64,000 nt of DNA from Cervus elaphus (lineage: Eukaryota; Chordata; Mammalia; Artiodactyla; Cervidae), in contig NC_057820.1 of the NCBI RefSeq assembly GCF_910594005.1, forward strand, positions 3,043,001-3,107,000, written 5' to 3'. The translations under genes were made by a program, and so were the position numbers. The notes beneath the pieces are model-generated. The model had not been told where the DNA came from, did not search any database, and saw only the letters and a list, made by a program, of their open reading frames with translations. Shown piece by piece: positions 13,201 to 25,200 of this stretch. Each line of letters begins with the position of its first letter. Within the stretch, counting starts at the first letter, position 1.

Positions 13201-16200
13201 GGGCTGGGGGGGTGGGTCTGTGAAAGAGATGTGCCCCCTGGACCTAACTGGAAGGAGCTCACAGAGAAACTGCCAGAGGAGGACTGTGCTTCTCGGGCTT
13301 GACTGAAAGCTGTTTGGACAGTGGCCGAGACAGCATCAGGGCGGGGGCCCCCGAGTCCCCGCCTGGACGTCTGCAGGGCTGAAGGTCACGGCAGCGGGGT
13401 GCCGGCTGCTGTGGCTCTTTGGGACCAGGGCAGGAGGGGCGGCTGGCTCGGGGCCCTGGGGCTCCCGTCTCGCCCTGGTTGTCCTGCTGTACCTCTTCGG
13501 CAGGATCGGAACCTCGGGGACGATGATGACAGGCCACCACGATGGCAGCAGCAATGGCTCCAGAAGCCTCGCACGCAAAGTCTTCTCCCCTGGTGGTCAT
13601 GGTCCATGGGGATGAGGTGGTACACGCCCCTGTCCCCGCCAAGGGCTGGCTGTGGTCATCTTGACCCACTGCTCAGGGGAGCCCTGCACGCCAGCTGCCT
13701 CCCACCAGCAGCACCACCACAACACTTCTTCTTCTTTGGTTAAAAAAGGTGTTTTAAATTGAGGTATAATCGGTTTACAGTGTTTTATTGTTATAGCCGT
13801 ATTAGTTTCAGGTGTACAATACAGTGATTCAAAGTTTATAGATTATACTCCATTTAAAGTTATTCAAAGTCATGGGCTTCGTTGATAGCTCAGTTGGTAA
13901 AGAATCTGCCTGCAACGTGGGAGACCTGGGTTCGATTCCTGGGTCAGGAAGATCCGCTGGAGAAGGCATAGGCTACCCACTCCAGTATTCTTGGGCTTCC
14001 CTGGTGGCTCAGCTGGTAAATAATCTGCCTGCAATGCGGGAGACCTGGGTTTGATCCCTGGGTTGTGAAGATCCCCTGGGGAAGGGAGCAGCTACCTAGT
14101 CCAGTATTCTGGCCCGGAGAATCCCATGGACTATAGAGTCCATGGGGTCACAAAGAGTCAGGCACCACTGAGCGACTTTCACTTTCACTTTTGGGGCAGC
14201 GGGAGTTTACAAAAATAATCCACACACACGTTCACGGCCCTTTGTCATGCCCGTTTCACCCCGTGGAAAGTCCTGCATCTGAAGTGTGAATAGGCAGTGC
14301 CTGGGGTCTTCCAGACAGCACACTGACCAGTGTCCTGGGGCCACGGTAACCAAGAACAGTACCACAGATGAGGGGCCAAGTCGGGGTGTCAGAAAGGCCA
14401 CACGCTGCCCACAGGCTGCAAGGGAGGGTCCTTCCTGCCTGTTCCCACTTCTGCTGACACCCCCGATGCTGGGCTGTGGCCGATTCCGACCAGTCTCCAC
14501 CTCTGTCTGCACGTGGCCCCCTGTCCCCGTGTCCTCTCCTCCTCTGACCCTCAGAGAATGTGGGCCATTGGATTCAGGCCCCTGCGGGTAACCAGGGCAG
14601 TCTCCCCTCCAGATCCTTGGTTAATATCTGCAAGGACCCTACCTCCCAACAGGGCCACATTTCAGGAGGTCAGTTTAAACCCACGGCAGCTGCACGCAGG
14701 GACCCCGTGGCTCGTTCGTTCGGAGCGGGGGGTCTTGGACATTTTCATCTGCTTTTCCGTGTGGCCCTCACAGCTTCCGTCTTTTTTTCTTTTTTTTTTG
14801 TGGTCTGTGCAGATTCGGGACCCGAAGACCCTTCTTCCCATGCCAGGAGTGATGGTCGGCGATATCGGGAAGAAGCTGGGGCAGAACGGCCTGGACAACG
14901 GGTGAGTCCGGCCCTTGGACTTGACGGCCGCTCCTCTGGGGCCCGTACCGCGAGGCTGCCTGCTCAGTACTGCCCACCCGTGAGCCCCCCGCCCCGGGCC
15001 CTCAGTGCCGCCCCCGCGCCCTGCAGGACGCGCCGCACGTCTGCACCAGAGACTGTCGGGAAGGGCTAGGTTCTGCTCCAAGGCCAGCCTCAGGAGCTAA
15101 GTGGCTCTGCATGCTGAGCAGCGAACTTGCCTCTGGCCTGTGGCCACTCCAGCTCTCAGCCCAGAGTCAGGGTTTGAGCCCCTGGGTCCTCAACCTGTGA
15201 CCCCGGCGTGCTGCCCCAGCCCGGAGCTTGGGCGCCCAGCCTGCACCCGTGCCGTCCTGCGGGAGGAGCTGGGCTCTGGGTAGTGGGGGCAGTGTGGTCT
15301 GAGACGAGACCTGGGCTTGGGGAGCTAGACGGGGGGCAGGTGGGCAGGGGAGCCATGTCAGGAGGGGCCTTGCAGCCTCCCGGAGGGATTCTCTGGCTCA
15401 TTCAGGGCACGAATTTGGGAGTGAAACAATTTGGGTTCAGATCCCGGGTCCACCTCTGCCTCTTGGGCTGACTGACCTTCAGCAGCTTTCCCGGCCTGTC
15501 TGCTCGTCCGTGATGTCCCCGTGGTGGGCCCCTCACATAGCCCTGCCTGGGAGCCAGCCGTGTCTTCCCAGCTGTGTGCCACCCGTCGGTGCCCCCTCAC
15601 CTGAGCATTCAGGCAGGACTCACCTGCCATCTCTCAGAAAGCCTGGCTGAGATGCTCTGCGCCTTCTGTTCTCCTGAGATGCTTCCCATGTGGGGAAGCA
15701 GAGCTGGGAGGTTCCTTAGTCCTGTATGTCACACTGCATCTTAGGAGCGTCTGTGTACCTGCCACTTCGCGGGGAGCCAGAGAACAAAGGAGCATGCCCG
15801 GCCGTAGTTGGAGCCCTCTGGTTACCCTGACTCTGGTCGTCTTGAATATAAATCAGGAGGCAGGTCGTCTCTGAGACAGAAGCCAGAGCAGGTGGTCAGC
15901 CTCCCAGCACTCTCAGGGTCCTTTCAGCTGTCCCTCCCTGTAAGCTGGGGAGCTGGTGGCCTGGGGAGTGTCTCATATCTCCGCTCGGGCCCTCGGAACA
16001 GGTGAGGCCCCAGCCTGTGCCTGAGGAGGGGAGTACCATCGATTTTCACTCTGTAGCTGGAGGAGAAGGCGGCAGGACGTTGTTAAAAGGCAAAACCAGG
16101 CACACGCACGCACAAGCCGTTTAACTAATTCCCGTCGAGAGCTCTGAGCGCCTCTCTCACTGGCCTGTGCGAAGACCTGTTAATTACCTGGGGGGGAGGG

Positions 16201-19200
16201 GGCGTCGTTCTGTGCATTGCGGCTCGGTGTGGGTGCAGGGGGCCTCTGGCAGGGACGGGCCACTTGCCGCTTAGTCCTCTGAGCGGTTGGCGGCATCACG
16301 GGGGCCACGCGAGTGGAGGGGTGGAAGGCCCTGTCCCCTTTTGAGCTCTGCATGCCCTAGCGTGGGGCCCAGAAAGCGTGTGTGCGGCGGCTGTGTCTAC
16401 GGCGGGTCTGTGTGGCCACGTGCAGCCTGGCGGCGGGAGGTGACCCTCCAGCCGTGCACACGCGCTGCCGGGTCCCTGCAGTCTGTGGACGGCATCAGGC
16501 GGGCTCACGGGTTCCCGGTCCCCGTACGTCTTGGTTTTTACAAGTTAGAACCTTTACGCTTGTTTTGGGACATCAGTGAAACGCTCTGCACTTGGTTCCC
16601 CCCAAGTCAGCTCCTGCTTTAGACACAGTACCGTGTCTAACTACAGCGCCCCCCCCGCCTCGGCCCCAGGAGACACAGTCACACCGACAAAGCAAAAAAA
16701 AAGTGAAAGTGTTAGTCACTCAGTCGTGTCTGACTCTTTGCCACCCCATAGTCTGTAGCTCTCCAGGCTCCTCTGTCCATGGGATTCTCCAGGCACGAAT
16801 ACTGGAGTGGGTCACCGTGCCGTCCTCCAGGGGATCTTCCCCACACAGGGACTGAGCCCCGGTGTCCCACACTGCAGGCATAAGCTTTCCCCCCGGGGCC
16901 ACCAAGGCCCTCCTCCAAGCAAACGGGTCATGTGGGAGGAGCACAGCTCCTGTAAGTCTCAGCCGTGCCAGCCCGGGGGGCCGCCAGGGGGCAGCATGGT
17001 GACCACCCTGATGCCGGGCCCAGAGTGGCTCCCCGAGATCAGAGTCGCCGTTCTGAGACGTCCCAAGGGGTTGCTTGGCGGACAGGACATGGAAGCAGCC
17101 TCACTCGGTCCCTGAGCCTTTGAAGGTTCTGCAGCACCTGGGGCCCCTCGGACCCCCTGTCCTGGGCAGGGGCTGGGATGGGGCCAGGGGCCCGCCTCGC
17201 TGGACACGCCGCTGTCCCTGCTGGCCGCGGGGCACATGCCCAGCAGAGGGCGCCCGGGACCTGAGTCCCTGCTTCCCCCACTTGCCCGCTGCTTGCAGGG
17301 CAGTGCTGTGATGGAGTGACTTTTTGTCCAGAGACCTCTTGTTTTTTAAAATAAAAAGCAGTAACAATGTGTAGGTGGATCACAGGAGTGCGTGAGTCTG
17401 CAGGAAGGCTGTCTAGAAATCAGCGAAGTGAAAGTCGCTCAGTCATGTCCGACTCTTTGTGACCCAATGGACTGTACAGTCCATGGAATTCTCCAGGCCA
17501 GAATACTGGAGTGGGTAGTCTTTCCTTTCTCCAGGGGATCTTCCCAACCCAGAGGTCGAACCCAGGTCTCCTGCATTGCAGGTTGATTCCTTTTTTCTTA
17601 TTTATTTTAATTGGAGGCTAATTACTTTACACTATTGTGGTTTTTGCCATACATTGACATGAATCAGCCACGGGTGTACATGTCCCCCATCCCGAACCCC
17701 CCTCCCGCCTCCCTCCCCATCCCACCCCTCTGGGTTGTCCCAGTGCCCCAGCTTTGAGTATACCCTGTATCATGCATCGAACTTGGACTGGCGATCAATT
17801 TCACATATGGTAATAGACATGTTTCAGTGCTATTCTCTCAGATCATCCCACCCTCTCCCACAGAGTCCAAAAGTCTGTTCTTTATATCTGTGTCTCTTTT
17901 GCTGTCTCGCAGATAGGGGCATCGTTACCATCTTTCTAAATTCCATATATATGCGTTAATATACTGTATTCGTGTTTTTCTTTCTGACTTACTTCACTCT
18001 GTATAATAGGCTCCAGTTTCATCCACCTCATTACAACTGACTCAAATGCAGGCAGATTCTTTCCCAGCTGAGCCACCAGGGAAGCCCAGAATACTGGAGT
18101 GGGCAGCCTGTCCCGTCTCCAGCGGATCTTCCCGACCCAGGCCTCAAACCGGGGTCTCCCACATTGCAGGCGGATTCTTTACCAGCTGAGCCACAAGGCA
18201 AGCCTGTCTAGATTACGTGGATTACTTTTAGTCAAATAACTCTGAAAGTAAGATAGTAAAGACCCCTCAGGTGAGCCGTTGAGCCTCACCTTCAAGATGG
18301 GCTGCAGGCATCCTCACGTCTGCTCAGTGGCCACTCGGGGAAGCGTCTGGTGGTGGGCAGGGGCGGGGGTATGTGCTGAGACCTGCTGGGTGCGTTTGGT
18401 CCCTGGTGGGGCTGGGGTGGCGGTGGTGGGAGGCCTCAAGGAGCAAGGAGATTGTTAGGACCTGACGTGGGGGGTCCAGGAGGGAAGGGGTGCAGGGCCG
18501 GGGAGCCAGACACACTGCATGTTCACATCCCCATGTCGTGCCCGTTGCCACCCAGCGCACGTGCATAGACACACCTGTGTCCTCCATGGACACGGGATTC
18601 CAGGCTTCAGGCTGGCCAGCGTTGACTGTCTGTGACTCAGAAAAGAACGTGTGAAATTCTGATTTCGGTTAAACCCCAGGCGACTATTTTTGCAAGTATA
18701 AATACGTTCAGCCTGGTTCCGTCCCCTGAGTGGCAGGGGCGGGTGAAGATTTTCCACTCCTTAAAAAGGGCGCTCCGAGTTTACAGCAGCAGACTTGGAA
18801 GAGCATCCCGCGGCTTTCCAGTAACGGGCTGGACCACACGGGGGGCGTCGGCACCGCGGCCAGGCGTTCTCAGGACGCAGGGGTCTGAGCCCCACAGATG
18901 CCTGCCGCGTGGCCGCCTCCAGGCCAGCACTTTCAGACACTCGGGCCGGGCCTGTGTTTTGGACATGGGAGGGAGACCCCTCGCCTGGACGCTGGCGGAG
19001 GCCTTGGGGCCTGAGGTGCAGAATCCTAGGTGATTCTGAAGGAATCTGGGAGGGGCCTCCAGATGCCCCGCCCCTGGCCTCGACTCTTCCCCAGGGGCAC
19101 TGGCTGTGTCAGCCCCAGGCTCTCCCCCGACTTGGGGGTCTGTGCAGACTGTACCAGCTCCCAGGGGATGAAGTCTCACTCCTGGCTGGCTCATCCGTGG

Positions 19201-22200
19201 CCCTAATTGCTCGGTTCCGGGCACGTGGCCCCTTATAACAGGATGGCTTAGCTCCCATTGAGAAGCAGGTGACTCAGTGAGCAATGTGGACGGGACCACG
19301 TCTCGTGGTGCTGTGGGGCCACCCGGGGCTCATCACGGGGAGGGGTGGGGAGGCACGGCAGGCCTCTCGGAGAGGGTGGCAGTGCTCAGAGGACCCACCT
19401 GCCTGTCTGGAGAGGGCCTGGCCGGCTTGAAGGTTGCATGCAGATGCTGCCTGGTGGGGGGCCGCGAGGAGTGGGCAGCGGTCCTGTCAGAGGGCTTACC
19501 ACGTCCTCCTGTGGGTTTCGATTCTGTTGGTCCCAGGGATCCAGGGTTCTTGTGCCAGGCGTGACCATCCCTAACTGAAGTTTGCATAGGCCTTTGCCCC
19601 GTGTGCGGGACGGGGCGGGGACGAGGTAGGGCCTGGAGAGACCAAGGCAGAGACTGTTGAGGAAATCAGGCCAGAAGAGGCACAGACCGTGAGGACATTG
19701 GGTTGGAGGTGGAGGTGAGCGTGCTGACTCTGGACGGTGGGGGGGTGCCGTGCGTGACCTGGGGATCTGGGGAGGGGCCGGGGGTGGGCTGGGGGCGAGG
19801 AGCCGTCCGCCTTCTCTGAAGGGCACTGCTCTCCCTCACAGACCTGCTTCCTGTGGTTCAGTAAGAGAGGGTCCCGTGTGGCACTGAAAATGCTTAGAAA
19901 TCTGATAAGGCGCTATGCTTATGTGCGTTAGTTGTGTCCGCTTTAGTCCTGTCCGACTCTTTGTGACCCCATGGACTGCAGCCCACCAGGCTCCTCTGTC
20001 CATGGGATTCTCCAGGCAAGAATGCTGGAGTGGGTTGCCAGGCCCTCCTCCTGGGGATCTTCCCAACCCAGGGATCAAACCTGTGTCTTTAAAGAGTACT
20101 GTATTGGGCTTCCCTTGTGGCTCAGCTGGTAAAGAATCCGCCTGCAATGCGGAAGACCTGGGTTCAATCCCTGGGTTGGGAAGATCCCCTGGAGATGGGA
20201 AAGGCTACCCACTCCAGTATTCTGGCCTGGAGAATTCCATGGACTGGATAGTCCATGGGGTCGCAAAGAGTTGGACACGACTGAGTGACTTTCACTTTCC
20301 TAGATCACTTTGGGCTTCCGTGGTGGCTCAGAGGTAAAGCGTCTGCCTGTAATGCTGGAGAGCTGGGTTCGATCCCTGGGTCGGGAAGATCACCTGGAGA
20401 AGGAAATGGCCACCCACTCTGGTACTCTTGCCTGGAAAATCCCATGGAGGGAGAAGCCTGGTAGACTACAGTCCATGGGGTTGCAAAGAGTTGGACACGG
20501 CTGAGTGACTTCACTATCTTGGAGGCGATTTCTTTCCCACTAGTGCCCCCTGGGAAGCCCAAGGTGCTATAGCAGGGGTTGACATAGATGTTTGGGGTTT
20601 TTTTTGTTTGGCAGTTTCTGCACCACCCGGTACTCTGCACAGCCTTGTCCCCTGGACTACTGTGAGTTAGATTTTCCTTCCTGACAACCACAGAAAATAC
20701 CTTTGATTACTGACACATGTGCATGACCCCTGGGGATGTGTGTGCAGGCGTCTTCTCCAGCTGCTCAGGGGAGCTGACCCCTGCATCTGGAGCCCCGATG
20801 GGACGGCTCATCCTTCTGCTTGACTGGGGAGGTCTGAAGCCCAGTTTGCTGGCTCTGTCACCCCGTGTGGGGGACTCTGGTGTGGGGTCCAAGCGTGAGT
20901 CAGAGATCCTCACGTTTAGGAAGAAGGTCCGTGTTTCCTGCTGAAGGACGTCATCTGGGCTTGTCCAGCCACGTCGAGGGCATTCCCTCCCAGCGTAGTA
21001 GGAGCCTGTGTGCGGCCCTGAGACCTGAGTGTCCAGGGGCAGCTGGGGGTCGGGGGCCTCCATCATTACCAACAGACAGCGACCGAGTTGTTTCATGCAG
21101 AACCCATCACTCACACCACAGTTTTTGTTTAAGCTTTTTGGGGGAAAGCTAGGGCTGTCCGGTGGTTAGGACTCCATGTTCTCACTGCTGAAGGCCCAGG
21201 TTCAACCCCTGGTCCAGGAACTAAGATCCCTCAAGCCATGCAGGGCAGCAAACAACAACAACAAACCACAAAAAATAAAAAACCAGGTAAAGCCTGCTTT
21301 CACAGGTAGAAAGATCTGTTGAGACGCCCCGTCTCCCGTGTCTTCCCTCCTGGGTTTGCTCTTGGGGTTTTCCGGTCTCTGGGGGGTTACATCACCTTCT
21401 GAGCTGTCCTCCGCTTTGATTTGACCAGGTTTCGGGAGGGGGAGGTGAGCCCTGGGGCCGTCCCCCCGTTTAACCAGAAGCCGTGTCCCCGCCCAGGTTC
21501 GCCATGTTCCACAAGGTCAGGATTCCGCGCCAGGACCTGCTGAACCGCTCGGGAGACGTCACCCCTGAGGGCGCCTACGTCACCCACGTCAAGGTACCGG
21601 AGCCTCCAGGCTGGGGTGGGGGAGTCTGTGGGTGAGGAAGCCGGCCCCTTCAGGTCTGCTGGACATGCACCCCGCTGGTGGGGGAGGAGAGTCGCCAAGG
21701 GAGCCGGAGGCCTGTGCCAACCTCCCCAGGCTCAGGTCCTGGCGCCTCCACCAAGGAAGGGGGCGCCTGGGTCCAGCGCACCCCCGGGGCCCCAGGCATG
21801 ACATCCCCCCACAATCCTCACCAGCCCCCTGGGGTTACAGCTGGGGAGGCTGCCCCGACCAGCACTGTTCCCCACAGCAGGGAGAGGGAAGGGTTGCCTG
21901 CTGGGCCAGGCACCTGAGGGGGCGACTGCATCCTCCGGCGTCTGGGACTGACCGCGCCCAGAAGTTCATTGAGGGTGGACGTGTAGGGGCCCGGGCCTGG
22001 GCCCTTCCAGACCTGGCCAGGTCAGGGTGGCTGAGCACCGCTGGTCCTGAACCCACAGCCGGGATGACCCAACGCCACACGTAGGCTGCCCGGAGCCGAG
22101 AGCAGGGCTTCAACGAACGTGACAAGTACCTGCCAATCAGGAGAGAGGCTGGAAGTGACACAGGAGGCCATTCAGAAGAGGAAACAGTGATATGAAACCC

Positions 22201-25200
22201 GGAAGTATGGAGGCAGACGAGAGAAGCCAGCGGAGGGGGTCGATCCAGTGGGGTTGAACTTCAGTGAAGCAAGCGGCAGGCAGGGATGCAGAGAACCCAG
22301 AGACAGCTCGTAGAAACAGCAGAGATAGAGGGCTCTAAATTACGGAAGGAAGACTATCTCGACTGCGGGGTCCCACACAGAGGGTCAGGGGCTGTCACCC
22401 CAGGCTCACCGTCGAGAAATACTGGAACCTCAGAGAGAAGACCCCAAGCCCTTCCCGGGACAGGAGGCAGAGCGGCTGCCGTGGGATCAAAGCCCCTTTA
22501 CCTCCGATTTTCCCAGCGCGACGTTGACCGAAAGCAGTCAGGGAAAGGACGCTTCTCACCACGGAGGGAAAACCACCGTACACGTGCTTTTTCTAAACGC
22601 AGGGAAACTGTCATTCGTGCGTGAGAACAAAGTAAATATTCATGGCCAGGGGCTTGGAAGGCTGCCGCACAAATACCAGAGTGGACATAGTTTTGGAAGA
22701 AAAGCCTGAATAATAAAATAAATGAAGCGGGAGAAGCAGCACAGGGTGAGGGAGGCACACGTGATCACGTCGTTTGGTGAGACCGTCAGGCCGATGTACC
22801 CAAGCGCCGCCGATGGGCCTGAAAGCCAAGCTGCTACGAGGGACCATGGTAAGCACCTTGAAACTTAGAACCGATTGAAGATAGATGCACACAGACAGTT
22901 ACTAGTTTTAAACCCTGATGCTGGAAAAGATTGAGGGCGGGAAGAGAAAGGGCCGACAGAGGATGAGATGGTAGGATGGCATCACCGACTCGATGGACGT
23001 GAGTTTGAGTAAACTCCGGGAGGTGGTGATGGACAGGGAGGCCTGGCGTGCTGCCGTCCATGGGGTCACAAAGAGTCAGACACGACTGGGGAGCTGAGCA
23101 ACAGCAAACAACAAAAGATCACAGAGAACAACGGACGGCCGTCCCGATGACCGTCACAGCCCTTGGGATGGTGGCTCGCCGGGGAGGCAGGAACCCCGGG
23201 GGAGCGGGGAGGGAGCCCTTTTTACGAACAAGACGTTGGCACCAGCTGTGTTCCCCGCCCTCGCCTCCAGCCTTGCTCTCGGCAGAGCTGCGTCTGGTCC
23301 TCGGTGATGGCGGTCTGCCCGGGGCCCCTTCCTCCTGTGGGTGGGTGTCCCCCGTACCGTCCCGTGATGGGCATACCGCCCCCCACCCCACTCAGCTCCA
23401 GGGGGGCTGTGTCTGGGGTGCCCCAGGGGCTGGGCCTGGAGTGTTGAAGGAGGACAGGCGCACCCCTCCACCCCCGCGCCCATCCCCGAGGTGGCCCGCG
23501 GGTCCCGGGTCCACCGCCACCTGCTCTCCTCCCGCAGGACGTGGGGCAGCGCTTCAGCGAGTCCCTGGGCAGCCTGTCGGCCAACCGGGTCGCCATCGTG
23601 GGCATATCCGTCGTGAACCTGAAGCTGGCCGTGTCCATCGCTCTGCGCTTCTCAGCCACCAGGCGTCAGTTTGGGCCGACGGACAAGGAGGAAGTCCCAG
23701 TGCTGGAGTACCCGCTGCAGGTACAGCGTCTGCGGGCGTGAGTCCGCTGTCGTTCCGTCCATGTGCAAACACGCCGCTTCTCTCAGGTCTCTGCAGCTGG
23801 GTCACGGGGGGCTGACCGGGCCTGTTCTGGAGTTACACGGTGACGCCAGGCCCCGGAAGGAGTGTGGCCTCGGGGGCCACAGATGGTCTCCACGATGGTC
23901 TTTAGTTGAAAAGAAATGAGGGGCCTGGAGGAGGCGCTCTGGTGAGGCAGTGTGGGGGGGAGGCAGGTGTGCACACTCACCCCTTGTACAGGGTCCTGTG
24001 TGTCCAGGCCGTGCTCTGACATGCCCGTTCATCCCGGGACACAGTGGCTGAGTGTGCAGCGGCATTCATGATGACATCCTTTAGCAGAGGGGACACTCCC
24101 CCCTCCAGGTCCTCCAAGGTCGAGGCAGCCCTGGATGGCAGGGGTGCACCCTGAGCTGAGCATCACCTGGGTGCCTGGCCGGGGTGGGGGCGGGCGTGGC
24201 ATTTGATCACAGGGCGCCCCCACCAGTGTCTCTGCATCCCGAGCCCTTCCACACCCACCACGCAGCTGCCCTGCGCACCAGGTGGGCTGGTAGTGGTCCC
24301 CAGGTCACAGGTGGGGCCCCAGAGGCAGCAGCTAGACCGAGCCCCAGTCTTGGGCCCAGCAATGTGTGAGCAAAGGCATGTTTGAGTGAGCGTTTCAGGA
24401 CATTGTAACTGGATTGAATTTGTTTGACCCTTAGTAGGACCACGAACCTGGTTTAATACCAAATGAGCAAGTAAGGAAGAGCCTCATGCCTAGTTCGTGC
24501 CTGGCTGGCACGCAGCGTCCACCACAACGCTGGACCCCGTGGTCCTCATGAGGTCACAGCGCGCTCCCTGCCTGGGCTTGAAGCCTGGCCTCAGTGGTCA
24601 CCAGGGCCCACCGAACCCCACGCGTGGGCTTCTGACCCCAGGTCCACCCCGCCCTGCTGTGCGCCCTTGGGTGAGGCGCTGAGCCTATCTGTGCTCCAGT
24701 TTTCTCCCTTGCACGTTGGAGTAGTGATCACACCCCTCTGTGGGTGGTTGCAAGGATTAGCCACGTTCGGGCGTGGGCACGGTGACCGCGCGTAGGGATT
24801 GCAGACGACAATGGACGATGGAGCCAGCGGCGGTGGTGCTGACTGTCTTCCAGGTCCTCTCAGCCTCCCCCTCCATCCAGGCAACAGCGGACCCGCGCTG
24901 GTGAAACAGACGTGCTCCCTTGGCCTCTGGGAGCCTGTTTCCCCTCCTGGCCCGTGGGCAGTCGCTGTCTTCCTCCTAGGGTCACAAGGGGCAAGGCGTG
25001 GCCAGGTCGGCCCCGCGCTCAGGCATGGTGACCTGGCTGTCTCAGTTCCCTGTATCATAGTTCAGCGTTTACTCTGGCTGAGGGATCGCATGACCGGGAC
25101 AGCGGAGAGAGCGGGGCAGGGCAGTGCCCGTGGGCGCTTCTCCCTGAGTGGGCCTGTCAGGGTGGCCGGGAAGACCGGCTGTGCTGGAAGGGCATCAGGG

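Noticed and set aside
13873..14050. tRNA genes suggested by A/B-box motifs in Bov-tA and CHR heads
   Set aside because: These are SINE heads, followed by the standard Bov-tA body or CHR tail, and do not fold as full tRNAs.
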